The translations under genes were made by a program, and so were the position numbers. The notes beneath the pieces are model-generated. The model worked only from the letters and a program-made list of their open reading frames with translations. It ran no database searches and had not been told where the DNA came from. A stretch of DNA of 42,951 bases from an uncultured Clostridia bacterium (lineage in GTDB: Bacteria > Bacillota > Clostridia > UBA1381): positions 1-42,951 of the forward strand of contig CAKSQL010000025.1 in the NCBI GenBank assembly GCA_934486735.1. The letters are read 5' to 3'. Positions within the stretch are counted from its first letter, which is position 1. The number at the start of each line of letters is the position of its first letter. This document shows positions 25,500 to 35,048 of the stretch, one piece after another.

Positions 25500-26882
25500 A
25501 TGAATAGATTTGCTTTATCCGAGCTTTCCGAAAACGCCCATGTGCATTTTATCGGAATCGGCGGAATAAGCATGAGCGGACTTGCTCAGATAATGCTGAA
25601 AAAGGGATACACCGTTACAGGCTCGGACCGACAGCGGTCGCACATAACCGACAAGTTGGAAAAGCTGGGCGCGAAGGTATATGAGGGACACAAGGAAGAA
25701 AATGTAGAAGGTGCGGATTTGGTTGTCTACACCGCTGCGGTGCATGCTGACAATCCGGAACTTTGTCGCGCGCGTGCGGACGGAATAAGAACAATCGACC
25801 GTGCGGAGTGTCTTGGCGCTGTGATGAAGCTTTACAAAAAGGCAATCGGCGTTGCCGGGACGCATGGAAAAACCTCCACCACCTCCATGCTTGCGTATGC
25901 GCTGATACATGTCGGTGCCGACCCGACGATAAGTCTCGGCGGCGAGCTTGATTTAATCGGCGGCAACATGCGCGTTGGCGGCTCGGACATTTTTGTGACC
26001 GAGGCATGCGAGTACACCAACAGCTTTTTGAAATTCTTCCCCACAACGGCGGTTATTACAAATATAGAAGAAGATCATCTCGACTTTTTTGACGGACTTG
26101 AGGACATCGAAAACAGTTTCCGCCAATTTGCCGAGCTGACCGAGGGCAAGGGCAGAGTTATTGTCTGCGGAGATGATGAGAATATAAGATACACTTTCCG
26201 CAAATCTACACTTGACATTGTCACATACGGACTTTCGGAAAATTTTGACTATTATCCGGAAAATATTCACTATAATGCAGGTTTTCCCGAATTTGACGTC
26301 ATGTCGCACAGAAAACGTTTATGCCATATCAAATTAAAAGTCCCCGGTGCACACAACATCAAAAACGCGCTTGCGGCAATCGCGGTATCGGATGATTTGG
26401 GAATCGACCCGACCTTGGCAGCCGAGGGAATATGCGAATATCCCGGAGTTCACCGCCGATTCGAAAAAAAAGGCGAGGTGAACGGCGCGGCGGTGGTTGA
26501 CGACTACGCTCATCACCCGACCGAGATAAAAGCGACACTCGCGGCGGCAAGACGATTTACGCCCAAGCGTTTAAGATGCGTGTTTCAGCCGCACACATAT
26601 TCCAGAACGCGGCTTTTGTGGGACGAATTTATACATGCGTTCGGCGATACGGACGAGCTGATACTCGCCGACATATATGCAGCGAGAGAGCTGCCCGACG
26701 GTATCACCTCCTCGCCCAAACTCGCCGCAGAGCTTAAAAAGCGCGGCGTAAACGCGATTTATATGGAAAGCTTCGACAAAATCGCCGACTACCTCAAAGA
26801 GACTCTCGCGGACGGCGAAATCCTGCTCACAATTGGCGCGGGCGATGTGTACAAGGTCGGAGACATGATTTTGGGAAAATAA
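25500..26882 (+). CDS. murC: UDP-N-acetylmuramate--L-alanine ligase
   Basis: 460 aa. Adds L-Ala to UDP-MurNAc, the first amino acid of the peptidoglycan stem. Rossmann-like start FIGIGGISMSGLAQIML, ATP loop GVAGTHGKTSTTSML (about 117-131), EACEYTNSFL, and the VVDDYAHHPTEIKATL segment typical of MurC. Starts at ATG 25500 after GAAAGGGG. It stands apart from other mur genes, which is common in Clostridia. Confidence 0.97.
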   Translation: MNRFALSELSENAHVHFIGIGGISMSGLAQIMLKKGYTVTGSDRQRSHITDKLEKLGAKVYEGHKEENVEGADLVVYTAAVHADNPELCRARADGIRTIDRAECLGAVMKLYKKAIGVAGTHGKTSTTSMLAYALIHVGADPTISLGGELDLIGGNMRVGGSDIFVTEACEYTNSFLKFFPTTAVITNIEEDHLDFFDGLEDIENSFRQFAELTEGKGRVIVCGDDENIRYTFRKSTLDIVTYGLSENFDYYPENIHYNAGFPEFDVMSHRKRLCHIKLKVPGAHNIKNALAAIAVSDDLGIDPTLAAEGICEYPGVHRRFEKKGEVNGAAVVDDYAHHPTEIKATLAAARRFTPKRLRCVFQPHTYSRTRLLWDEFIHAFGDTDELILADIYAARELPDGITSSPKLAAELKKRGVNAIYMESFDKIADYLKETLADGEILLTIGAGDVYKVGDMILGK

Positions 26883-26920
26883 CTAATATAACCCGACGGC
26901 AAGGAATATAATATACCAAA

Positions 26921-27090
26921 AAAGAGGACTTAAAAAGCGCTTCAAATCAAGACGAAACCGCACAAATTGCCATGCCGCAGCAGGCTCATGCCCCGCGCAA
27001 GGCGCTCCGGTCCGAGGGAATACGGATGTCAGGGCAGGTTTCATACGGCGGCTTTTTAAGGCTCTCAGGCAAAACCCGGAGGATTTTGGC
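26921..27090 (+). promoter_or_regulatory. Structured leader of mntP, candidate riboswitch
   Basis: A perfect 10-bp long-range stem (CTTAAAAAGC 26929-26938 with GCTTTTTAAG 27051-27060) extends to GAG/CTC pairs and encloses about 110 nt with several hairpins, such as GCGC/GCGC (26995-27005) and TCCG/CGGA (27011-27026). An internal CTCCGG (27005-27010) can pair with CCGGAG (27076-27081), which forms the ribosome site. That offers a translation switch. mntP is often under the yybP-ykoY Mn riboswitch, but its GGGGAGUA signature is missing. CTCTCAGGCAAAA at 27062-27074 resembles part of the glycine aptamer, but the rest does not fit. Confidence 0.5.
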
Positions 27091-27666
27091 ATGGATATTA
27101 TAACCCTGCTGCTGACCGCCTGCGGACTTGCGGCGGACGCTTTTTCGGTGTCTGTCACCGGCGGAATATGCTTAAGACGATTCAAAATGAGATACGCTCT
27201 CAAAACGGGAGCATTTTTCGGAACATTTCAGTTTCTGATGCCCTGTTTGGGCTGGTTTTTGGGTTACGGATTTTCCGATTTAATCTCAAAATACGCGCCG
27301 GTAATCGCATTCGGACTGCTTGCTTTTGTCGGCGGAAAAATGATTTTCGAGGCGGTTTTTCCAAAAACCGAGGAGACCGCAAATCCGCTTGACAACAAAA
27401 TCATGACCCTGCTTGCGATCGCAACGAGCATAGACGCTCTGGCAGTCGGGATAACCTTTGCCGCGATGGAACTGAACTTTTTTGGGGTCGGGTTCTCGGT
27501 TTTACATAACTCGCTTGTTATCGGACTTGTCGCATTCGCCTTTTCTGCGGCAGGCGTATATATTGGAAACAAAAGCGGCGATATTTTCGGAAACAAAGCA
27601 CAAATCGCGGGCGGAATCGTACTTATAGGAATAGGAATAAAAATGCTTGCTGAGCTTTTTATCTGA
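27091..27666 (+). CDS. mntP: Manganese efflux pump MntP
   Basis: 191 aa, six membrane helices in two related halves. Each half has the acidic motif of the family: LAADAFSVSVTGG (about 14-26) and SIDALAVGITFA (about 112-123). Exports Mn2+ and protects from manganese excess. CGGAGG lies 9 bp before the ATG. The long structured leader suggests metal-responsive translation. mnmA follows 25 bp downstream on the same strand. Confidence 0.93.
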   Translation: MDIITLLLTACGLAADAFSVSVTGGICLRRFKMRYALKTGAFFGTFQFLMPCLGWFLGYGFSDLISKYAPVIAFGLLAFVGGKMIFEAVFPKTEETANPLDNKIMTLLAIATSIDALAVGITFAAMELNFFGVGFSVLHNSLVIGLVAFAFSAAGVYIGNKSGDIFGNKAQIAGGIVLIGIGIKMLAELFI

Positions 27667-27691
27667 CATATGCAATTCGGAGGAATGATAA

Positions 27692-28783
27692 GTGAAAAAA
27701 AAGAAAGTTTTGGTCGGAATGAGCGGCGGAGTGGACAGCTCGGTTACGGCAGCTTTGCTCAAGGAGCAGGGATATCACGTGGTCGGCGCGACAATGCGGC
27801 TCTGGACATATTCCGACGACAACCCCTGTCGCGAAGGCTGCTGCAGCGAAGCGGCGGTTGAAGACGCGCGCCGCGTCTGCGACAAGCTGGGGATAGATTT
27901 TTATGTTATGAATTTTAAGGAACAGTTCAAGACCGATGTTGTGGACTATTTTGTGAACGAGTACACAAGCGGCAGAACGCCCAACCCATGCATTGCATGC
28001 AACAAGCATCTCAAATTCGACGCTATGCTGAAAAAAGCGCTCGCCATGGGTTTTGACTGCATCGCAACAGGGCATTATGCAAAAATCGAACGTGACGAAA
28101 ACGGAAAATATATCCTGCGTGCGGCGGATTCGTGCAAAAAAGACCAAAGCTATGTCCTCTATCAGTTCACGCAGGAACAGCTGGCACACACGCTTATGCC
28201 GCTCGGCGGCTACAACAAGGACGATGTGCGCAAAATCGCCGAGAATCTCGGCTTAAACGTGGCGCAAAAGCCGGACAGCATGGAAATATGCTTTGTCGAG
28301 GACGGCGACTACGCAGGCTTTATAAAGGACTATGCCGGCTACACCCCCACCCCGGGCGACATGCTCGATGTAAACGGGAACGTGATAGGCAGGCACAAGG
28401 GCATAATCTACTACACAATCGGACAGAGAAAGGGCATCGGCGCATTTGGCAGACCGATGTTCGTGATGAAGATAGATGCAGAAAACAACACGATAACGCT
28501 CGGCGAAAGGGGCATGGAGTTCTACGAGGAACTGTTTGCCGGGGAAATAAACTTTATTTCCGGGGAAATTCCCAAAGAGCCGATACGCGCAAGCGTCAGA
28601 GTGAGATATCAGGCAAAGGCGGCGGACGCGGAGATTATCCCCTCTGAGGGCGGAGTGAGAGTCGTGTTCGATGAGCCGCAGAGAGCGGTCACCCCCGGGC
28701 AGGCGGTTGTTTTTTACGACGGGGACATTGTCCTCGGCGGCGGAACTGTGGTTGATATGAGACAGAAACGGAGCGATATATGA
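27692..28783 (+). CDS. mnmA: tRNA-specific 2-thiouridylase MnmA
   Basis: 363 aa. Puts sulfur on U34 of tRNA-Lys, Glu and Gln. PP-loop GMSGGVDSSVTAALL near the N-terminus; the first catalytic Cys in GRTPNPCIACNKHLKF (about residue 97); the second in MEICFVEDGDYAGF (about 200). The start is GTG 27692, eight bases after GGAGG; no ATG in frame fits. It overlaps the trkA start by 4 bp. Confidence 0.96.
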   Translation: MKKKKVLVGMSGGVDSSVTAALLKEQGYHVVGATMRLWTYSDDNPCREGCCSEAAVEDARRVCDKLGIDFYVMNFKEQFKTDVVDYFVNEYTSGRTPNPCIACNKHLKFDAMLKKALAMGFDCIATGHYAKIERDENGKYILRAADSCKKDQSYVLYQFTQEQLAHTLMPLGGYNKDDVRKIAENLGLNVAQKPDSMEICFVEDGDYAGFIKDYAGYTPTPGDMLDVNGNVIGRHKGIIYYTIGQRKGIGAFGRPMFVMKIDAENNTITLGERGMEFYEELFAGEINFISGEIPKEPIRASVRVRYQAKAADAEIIPSEGGVRVVFDEPQRAVTPGQAVVFYDGDIVLGGGTVVDMRQKRSDI

Positions 28784-30138
28784 ATATAATAATTGTCGGC
28801 GCGGGCAAAGTCGGCGTCGAACTGATCAAGCGAATGAGCAAAGAGGACTACAATGTTACGGTGATAGACAGAAATTCGGATCTTGTGGACAAGCTGACCG
28901 ATAACTACGACATCATGGGAATATGCGGCAACGGGACGATATGCGACACACTGACCGAGGCGAATGTGGAGCACGCGGACATTCTGATTGCGACCACTGC
29001 GAGGGACGAGATAAATATGGTCTGCTGCGTTATTGCGCGGAAAATGGGCGCAAAGAGTTGTATCGCGCGCGTGCGAAATGTGGAGTACACTGCGCAGAAC
29101 TCGTTCATGCGTGAGGAGATGGGCATAAGCGTGACCGTTAATCCGGAATACGACGCGGCATGCGAGATATCGCGGATAATCAACTTTCCGGCAGCGCTCA
29201 AAATAGAGACATTTGCAAAAGGCAAGCTTGACCTTGCCGAGTTTAAGATAGACGACAAAAGTCCCCTGGACGGAACTCCGCTGTGGGAACTTAACAGCCG
29301 CTTTAAGCAGGATGTGCTTGTCTGCGCAGTGCGGCGCGGCGACAGTGTGTACATCCCTAACGGCGATTTTGTGATACGGCGCGGCGACAGGATAAATATC
29401 ACCGCCGAGCACAGAGTTTTGGTGAACTTTTTAAAAACTCTCGGACTTCAGACCCAAAAAATCAAAAAGGTAATGATAGTCGGCGGCGGAACTATATGCT
29501 ATCACCTGGCGAAATTTCTGACCGACACCGGAATCAGAGTGACGATAATCGAAATTGACGAACAAATTTGCGTAAAGCTGACGAATCTTTTGCCGAAAGC
29601 TGACATAATCTGTGCTGACGGCAGCGACCAAACCGTTTTGACCGAGCAGGGAATCGAAACGGTTGACGCGTGTGTTTCGCTGACCGGAATAGACGAGGAG
29701 AATATTATCATTTCGCTTTTTGCCAAGGTTATGGGTGTGGACAAGGTTATCACCAAAGTAAACAAGGTGTCGCTTTTGGACATTCTCGACAGCATCGGAC
29801 TCGACACGATTATATCGCCAAAGAGCATAACAGCGGACATTATCATGCGATACACGCGCGCGAGACAAAACTCGGAGGGCAGCCACGTCAAGAACCTTTA
29901 CAAGATTGTGGACGGCTGTGCCGAAGCGCTTGAGTTTATCGCCACATCCGATTTTGCCGGACTGGGGATTCCGCTCAAAACTTTGGAAATAAGAAAGAAT
30001 ATTCTGATTGCAGGGATACTCCGCGGCGAAAGCTTTATCATTCCAAGCGGCTCGGATGTGATAAAGACGGGCGACAGAGTCATTGTTGTGACCGCCGGCG
30101 ATATTATATTGAAAGACTTAAACGAAATAATTAAATAA
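28780..30138 (+). CDS. trkA: Trk potassium uptake regulator TrkA
   Basis: 452 aa. Two tandem RCK modules, each a nucleotide-binding Rossmann fold plus a TrkA_C domain: GAGKVGVELIKRM with D31 in VTVIDRNSD, and a second GGGTICYHLAKFL around 230 with VTIIEIDE. Gates the TrkH channel in response to NAD(H)/ATP and, in some Firmicutes, c-di-AMP. Its ATG overlaps the mnmA stop, and trkH follows. Confidence 0.95.
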   Translation: MNIIIVGAGKVGVELIKRMSKEDYNVTVIDRNSDLVDKLTDNYDIMGICGNGTICDTLTEANVEHADILIATTARDEINMVCCVIARKMGAKSCIARVRNVEYTAQNSFMREEMGISVTVNPEYDAACEISRIINFPAALKIETFAKGKLDLAEFKIDDKSPLDGTPLWELNSRFKQDVLVCAVRRGDSVYIPNGDFVIRRGDRINITAEHRVLVNFLKTLGLQTQKIKKVMIVGGGTICYHLAKFLTDTGIRVTIIEIDEQICVKLTNLLPKADIICADGSDQTVLTEQGIETVDACVSLTGIDEENIIISLFAKVMGVDKVITKVNKVSLLDILDSIGLDTIISPKSITADIIMRYTRARQNSEGSHVKNLYKIVDGCAEALEFIATSDFAGLGIPLKTLEIRKNILIAGILRGESFIIPSGSDVIKTGDRVIVVTAGDIILKDLNEIIK

Positions 30139-30145
30139 CTGGTGC

Positions 30146-30199
30146 GGCGCAAAATATAACTTTTGCGCCCGACCTGCCCTGCCGATAAATGCGGCAGGT
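30146..30199 (+). promoter_or_regulatory. Two hairpins between trkA and trkH
   Basis: Stem 1: GGCGCAAAA/TTTTGCGCC (30146-30154, 30161-30169). Stem 2: ACCTGCC/GGCAGGT (30172-30178, 30193-30199). Neither is followed by a T-run, so read-through into trkH is expected. They may set the stoichiometry of the two products by affecting mRNA processing. Confidence 0.45.
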
Positions 30200-30222
30200 T
30201 GACAAAATGGAGATTAACGTAT

Positions 30223-31665
30223 ATGAACTACAAAATTGTGAGATATTTTCTCGGCAAAATTATGATTATCCTGTCGGCGCTTATGCTGCTTCCGATGGCG
30301 GTTTCGCTTTACTACGGCGAGAATATTATACTGTATTATATAATTCCGATGGCGTGCCTGGCGTCATTCGGCGGAATATGCCTTGTGAAAAAGCCGAAAA
30401 ACAACAACTTTCACATACGCGAAGGATTTTTGATATGTGCGCTTTCCTGGATAATAATGTCTGCTTTCGGCGCACTGCCATTCTTTTTAAGCGGTTGGAT
30501 TCCAAGCTACACCGACGCATTTTTTGAAACGGTCTCGGGTTTCACAACCACCGGCTCGACAATACTTACCGACATCGAATCTCTGCCGAAAAGCCTGCTT
30601 TTTTGGCGGTGTTTCACGCACTGGATTGGCGGAATGGGTGTGTTGGTGTTCGCGCTTGCGATTCTTTCTCAGAAGGACGGCAAATCGCTTTATATCATGA
30701 AAGCCGAGGTCCCCGGTCCGAAAGTCGGCAAACTGGTTTCAAAAACCAGATTTACCGCGCGGATTTTATACGGAATATACATCGGCATGACGGTGCTTGA
30801 GGTCATCTTTCTGCTTGCCGGCAGAATGCCGCTTTTCGACAGCGTCACCACCGCGATGTCCACCGCAGGTACGGGCGGATTTTCGCCGAGGAATGCGAGC
30901 ATCGCTTTCTACAACAGCCGATACATCGAGTACACCGTTGCGATTTTTGCGCTTTTGTTCGGCGTGAACTTCACGCTCTTTTATTGCGTTCTGATTCGCA
31001 ATTTCAAGGAAATTTTCAAAAATGAAGAACTTAAATGGTACTTTATCATTGTGACGGCGGCAACGCTTATTATATGGAAAGACATCTATCCGCTGTATCA
31101 CTCTCTTGAAGACTCTTTCCGCGCGTCGTTCTTCCAGGTCAGTTCGATGATAACAACCGCCGGTTTTTCAACGGTGAATATCAACAAGTGGCCGGAACTT
31201 TCACAGCTGATTCTTGTACTCTTGATGTTCAGCGGCGCATGTGCAGGCTCGACCGGCGGCGGACTTAAGGTCACGCGCGTTATGATGCTGATAAAATCTG
31301 CCATAAGAGAGATAAAGCGCGCCATAAATCCCAAATCGGTGATCTCGGTAAAGATTGACTCGCACCCGGTTGACGAGGTACTGCTCTCGAGCACCGGCGC
31401 ATATTTCATTGTATATATGCTGCTTTTGACAATTTCCGCAATGCTGATATCACTTGACAAAAACCTCAGTTTTGTCGAAACAATCACCTCGGTTATAACC
31501 TGTATGAACAATGTCGGTCCGGGGCTTGAAAGAATAGGCACAGTCGGGAATTTTGCATATCTGTCCGACCTGTCAAAGTGGGTTTTGTCCTTTGACATGC
31601 TCGCCGGCAGACTGGAACTTTATCCGATAATTATACTTTTCCTCCCCTCGTTTTGGAGGAAATAA
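30223..31665 (+). CDS. trkH: Trk potassium uptake channel subunit TrkH
   Basis: 480 aa from ATG 30223 (MNYKIVRYFLGKI), with GGAG 10 bp before; the frame stays open to 30163 but lacks family likeness. Multi-helix membrane protein with four pore-loop repeats: GFTTTGST (about 115), TAGTGGFS (about 215), TTAGFSTVN (about 307) and NNVGPGLERIG (about 430). Passes K+ under control of TrkA. It ends in the usual GRLELYPIIILF segment. Confidence 0.95.
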   Translation: MNYKIVRYFLGKIMIILSALMLLPMAVSLYYGENIILYYIIPMACLASFGGICLVKKPKNNNFHIREGFLICALSWIIMSAFGALPFFLSGWIPSYTDAFFETVSGFTTTGSTILTDIESLPKSLLFWRCFTHWIGGMGVLVFALAILSQKDGKSLYIMKAEVPGPKVGKLVSKTRFTARILYGIYIGMTVLEVIFLLAGRMPLFDSVTTAMSTAGTGGFSPRNASIAFYNSRYIEYTVAIFALLFGVNFTLFYCVLIRNFKEIFKNEELKWYFIIVTAATLIIWKDIYPLYHSLEDSFRASFFQVSSMITTAGFSTVNINKWPELSQLILVLLMFSGACAGSTGGGLKVTRVMMLIKSAIREIKRAINPKSVISVKIDSHPVDEVLLSSTGAYFIVYMLLLTISAMLISLDKNLSFVETITSVITCMNNVGPGLERIGTVGNFAYLSDLSKWVLSFDMLAGRLELYPIIILFLPSFWRK

Positions 31666-31785
31666 CGGTGTGTTCGGCGACATTTTGCCGTTGAAACGCA
31701 CACAAAAATGTATGCATGCAAACCGAGGGCGGTTTTGCTTGCGCTCCGCACTCTTTTAAATCACAAAAGCAAAGGATGATAAATT

Positions 31786-32472
31786 TTGAAGAAAATAGGA
31801 AAAATAAATGAGCTTGCATGGGTTTTGGGAATCATATTCTGCTCGCTCGGCGTATGCCTGTGCACAAAGGCGAATTTCGGGCTTTCGATGATTGCCGCTC
31901 CTCCCTACATAATTCATCTGAAAATGGTGCAGCTGTTCCCATGGTACAGCCAGGGGACATCGGAATACATATGGCAGGGCATTCTGCTTGTAATCATGTG
32001 CCTTATCATTCGGCGGTTCAAATTCAGGTATCTGCTTTCGTTCGCAGCGGCGGTTATATTCGGCATCGCGGTCGATGCATGGCTGAGGATTTTCGGCGGG
32101 AATGCCGCATATGAGAATATGGCGGTACGAATTATCGCATTTCTGCTCGGCGAATCGGTAACGGCTCTTGCAATTGCGTTCTACTTCCGCACCGATATGC
32201 CGCTTCAAATGTACGAACTTATCGTGGTCGAGATTGCGGCGAAATTCGGACTCGACAAAAACAAAGCAAAGCTGGGAAACGACATAATCATGCTTGCTCT
32301 GTCAGTAATTCTTGCACTCGGTCTGAATCACAGCTTTAAGGGAATCGGGGTCGGCACGATTGTGATTACCGCTGTGAATGCCAAGCTTATAGCGATTTTC
32401 GGAAATGTTTTGGACAGATTTTTTACCTTTGAACCGAGATTCGAAAAATTTACAAAAGCAATCAATGCATAG
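31786..32472 (+). CDS. YczE/YyaS/YitT-family membrane protein
   Basis: 228 aa, about five or six hydrophobic helices. N-terminal motif LGVCLCTKANFGLSM matches the YczE-like families of unknown function. Starts at TTG 31786, nine bases after AAAGGA; there is no in-frame ATG near. Followed by a strong terminator. The 120 bp after trkH contain only short hairpins, so it may be part of the mntP-mnmA-trkAH run. Role unknown. Confidence 0.75.
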   Translation: MKKIGKINELAWVLGIIFCSLGVCLCTKANFGLSMIAAPPYIIHLKMVQLFPWYSQGTSEYIWQGILLVIMCLIIRRFKFRYLLSFAAAVIFGIAVDAWLRIFGGNAAYENMAVRIIAFLLGESVTALAIAFYFRTDMPLQMYELIVVEIAAKFGLDKNKAKLGNDIIMLALSVILALGLNHSFKGIGVGTIVITAVNAKLIAIFGNVLDRFFTFEPRFEKFTKAINA

Positions 32473-32594
32473 GTAAAAATCACATCGGCCGGCATGCGAT
32501 TAAGGCAGCAATTTTAATTTTCCGGCAAATGAAAGACTTTCGAAAAAGCCCCTCGCCGCGGATACATATTTGATTTTCCGACATTACACAAAAG

Positions 32595-32640
32595 AACTCT
32601 CGGAAATCGGGCATTCCGCCCCGATTCCGAGAGTTTTTTC
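32595..32640 (+). terminator. Bidirectional terminator
   Basis: A 16-bp near-perfect stem (ACTCTCGG arm from 32596, CCGAGAGT arm to 32634) with a T6 run to the right and an A-rich run (AAAAGAA) to the left. It serves the YczE-like gene and may also stop transcription from trmD. A T-rich track (32635-32710) lies just beyond. Confidence 0.85.
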
Positions 32641-32747
32641 ATGGCTTGTTTCGTTTTTTTTGTTTTTTGACGGTTTTGTTTTTTTTTCCAGTATTTTTGT
32701 TTCAGATTTTTGTTTTCTTGCGCGGCTCACACAAGGTCACCGCCCGT

Positions 32748-33479
32748 TCAGCCACCGTTTTCCAATTCCTTAACAAATTCCCGTTCCTTATCGGTCAGTT
32801 CCGCATTTTTGAGCATATCGGGGCGCTTGTTGAAAGTATTCCTTATCGCCTCGCGCCTTTTCCACTCCTCTATTTTGGCATGATGTCCCGAAATAAGCAC
32901 ATCCGGGATTCGCCTGCCCATAAACTCCTCGGGGCGCGTGTACTGCGGATATTCCAAAAGTCCCGAAAAATGGCTCTCGTTCTCGTATGAGCTTTGTGAC
33001 GCAAGCACCCCGGGTATCATCCGCGAAACCGCGTCAACCACTGCCATTGCCGGAATCTCGCCGCCGGTCAGCACAAAGTCGCCGAGCGAAATTTCCTCGT
33101 CCACTATCATGTCGATAATTCTTTGGTCAACACCCTCATAGTGACCGCACAAAATCACGATATGCTCCTTTTCCGACAGTTCGACCGCCTTGCTCTGACA
33201 AAACGGTTTTCCCTGGGGAGACATATAAATCGTGTACGGCTTGTAATCAAGTCCTGCCGCAATGCTTTGGTACGCGTCGTATATCGGCTGCGGAGTCATG
33301 AGCATGCCGCCCCCTCCGCTGTAGGGGTAGTCATCGGTTTTTCTATGCTTATCCTTTGTGAAATCGCGGATATCGATAAAATTCATTTCGATAATTCCCT
33401 TTTTCTCGGCACGCGCGATAATGCTGTCGTGCAGCGCTGAAAACATCTCGGGAAAAAGTGTTAAAATATCAAAACGCAT
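32748..33479 (-). CDS. trmD: tRNA (guanine-37-N1)-methyltransferase TrmD
   Basis: 243 aa. Methylates G37 of tRNAs reading CNN codons, which prevents +1 frameshifts. Knotted SPOUT fold with MSPQGKPF (about 85-92), CGHYEGVDQRII (about 110-121) and VLTGGEIPAMAVVDA (about 136-150). Its ATG overlaps the rimM stop by one base. rpsP and rplS, its frequent neighbours, are missing; argC lies upstream instead. Confidence 0.97.
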   Translation of the reverse strand: MRFDILTLFPEMFSALHDSIIARAEKKGIIEMNFIDIRDFTKDKHRKTDDYPYSGGGGMLMTPQPIYDAYQSIAAGLDYKPYTIYMSPQGKPFCQSKAVELSEKEHIVILCGHYEGVDQRIIDMIVDEEISLGDFVLTGGEIPAMAVVDAVSRMIPGVLASQSSYENESHFSGLLEYPQYTRPEEFMGRRIPDVLISGHHAKIEEWKRREAIRNTFNKRPDMLKNAELTDKEREFVKELENGG

Positions 33480-33979
33480 TACAAATCCTCCAGTCCGTCG
33501 GGCAACGAAACCGTCACCTCGCCGCCGTCAATATCGACCGACAGCACAACATTCGGAATCACCGGGACAAGCAAATCCTTTGCTCCCCCGCGCGCAACGA
33601 CATAAATATCGTTCGCCCCGGTCTGCAAAACGTCCTTGATTTTGCCTACCTCCTCCCCGGTCTCCTTTCGGACCGAAAGTCCGATGAGGTCGGCGATGTA
33701 ATATACGCCCTCCGGCAGCTCGCCGAGTGCGCTGCGCTCTGCGTAAAGCACTTGATTTTTCAGCTTTTCCGCCTCATTTATATCGCCAAGTTCCTTAAAT
33801 TTCACAATCAGATTGTTCTTTTGGTACTTGACCGATGATATCGTGAGTGCGTCATTGTTTTTGAGATATACCTTCTCCAAATCCTCGAACACATCCGGCG
33901 TATCGGTCCAGGGAATCACCTTGACCTCGCCGCGCAGTCCATGCGTATTTATTATCTTTCCAACTTCAAGTAAATCCAT
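33479..33979 (-). CDS. rimM: 16S rRNA maturation factor RimM
   Basis: 166 aa. N-terminal RimM barrel (GKIINTHGLRGEVKV) and a C-terminal PRC barrel (about 95-166; EVGKIKDVLQTGANDIYVV and LVPVIPNVVLSVDI). Helps mature the 30S head by binding S19. It lies 15 bp after argC with GGGGGAC as the ribosome site, and is translationally coupled to trmD. Confidence 0.95.
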   Translation of the reverse strand: MDLLEVGKIINTHGLRGEVKVIPWTDTPDVFEDLEKVYLKNNDALTISSVKYQKNNLIVKFKELGDINEAEKLKNQVLYAERSALGELPEGVYYIADLIGLSVRKETGEEVGKIKDVLQTGANDIYVVARGGAKDLLVPVIPNVVLSVDIDGGEVTVSLPDGLEDL

Positions 33980-33994
33980 GCCCTGTCCCCCGAA

Positions 33995-35032
33995 TTACAA
34001 ATAAAATCCTGCCTGTGCAAGTCCCGTTTTTTCGTCCAGTCCGAACATCAGATTCATGTTCTGAACCGCCTGTCCGGCTGCTCCCTTTACTATGTTGTCG
34101 AGAGCCGAAACAATAACCGCGCGGTTCAATCGCTTGTCCACGCACACGCCGATGTCGACAAAGTTGCTGCCTGCGACATGCTTTGTCTCGGGCAGTTCGC
34201 CGAGAGCCTTTACGCGGACAAAATACTCGTCCTTGTAATACTCGCGGTATACCTCCCAAACCTCCTCGGCGCTGTGAACTCCGTCCAAATTCATGTAGAT
34301 GGTTGCGAGTATTCCGCGCTTTTGCGGAATCAGATGCGGCGTGAAGGACAGCATGATATTCTCGCCTGCAATGTGCGAAAGTTCCTGCTCAATCTCGGAA
34401 GTATGGCGATGAGTTGCAACCTTATATGCCTTTGTGTTCTCGGTACATTCGCAAAAACTGTATGGCAGTTTTTCCGTCCTGCCTGCGCCGGTAACGCCCG
34501 ATTTTGCATCTATTATAATATTCTTCGTCTCCGCCCAGCCGTTTGCCAAAAGCGGTGCTGCGCCCAAAATCGAGCAGGTTGTGTAGCAGCCGGGGTTTCC
34601 GATAAGCCTTGCTTTTTTGATTTTGCCGCGGTGCAGCTCGCAGAGTCCGTAGACCGACTCTTTCAAAAGCTCGGGCGATGAGTGCGGCTCGCCGTACCAT
34701 TCCTCGTAAACCGTCGCATCGTCATAGCGGTAGTCTCCGCTTAAGTCTATGACCTTTAACCCTGCGTCGAGCAGGCTCGGGATAACCGTCTTTGACGCGC
34801 CGTGCGGCAGTGCGGTGAATGCGATATCGCACTTTGCGACCTCGTTAATGTCAACCTCGCTGCACTCCTTTTCGAGTACATGTCTGAAATTCTGATACAC
34901 ATCGGAAATTTTCTGACCCTTAAAAGTTCTCGAGCCGAGCACCTCAAGACTCACCTCCGGGTGGTTTGACAACAGGCGCACAAGTTCGATTCCGGCATAG
35001 CCGGTAGCGCCCAAAACTGCTGCTTTAATCAT
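33995..35032 (-). CDS. argC: N-acetyl-gamma-glutamyl-phosphate reductase
   Basis: 345 aa from ATG 35032, nine bases after AGAAAGG; the ATG at 35041 touches that site. NADPH-dependent reduction of N-acetylglutamyl phosphate, the third step of arginine synthesis. NAD motif GATGYAGIELVRLL at the N-terminus, catalytic Cys in GNPGCYTT (about 148), His in VATHRHTSEIEQ. argJ and argB, usually next to it, are absent. It lies 16 bp downstream of the caspase-like gene and upstream of rimM. Confidence 0.96.
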   Translation of the reverse strand: MIKAAVLGATGYAGIELVRLLSNHPEVSLEVLGSRTFKGQKISDVYQNFRHVLEKECSEVDINEVAKCDIAFTALPHGASKTVIPSLLDAGLKVIDLSGDYRYDDATVYEEWYGEPHSSPELLKESVYGLCELHRGKIKKARLIGNPGCYTTCSILGAAPLLANGWAETKNIIIDAKSGVTGAGRTEKLPYSFCECTENTKAYKVATHRHTSEIEQELSHIAGENIMLSFTPHLIPQKRGILATIYMNLDGVHSAEEVWEVYREYYKDEYFVRVKALGELPETKHVAGSNFVDIGVCVDKRLNRAVIVSALDNIVKGAAGQAVQNMNLMFGLDEKTGLAQAGFYL

Positions 35033-35048
35033 GTTTTTCATCCTTTCT

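Noticed and set aside
27062..27074. Glycine riboswitch
   Set aside because: CTCTCAGGCAAAA matches the 3' core of the glycine aptamer, but the 5' GGAGAGA strand, the CCGAAGG-GCAA joint and the GGAAA before CTCTC are missing, and the neighbouring gene is a Mn exporter.
26921..27090. Standard yybP-ykoY Mn riboswitch
   Set aside because: Expected from the gene it precedes, but the GGGGAGUA signature loop is not found anywhere in the leader.
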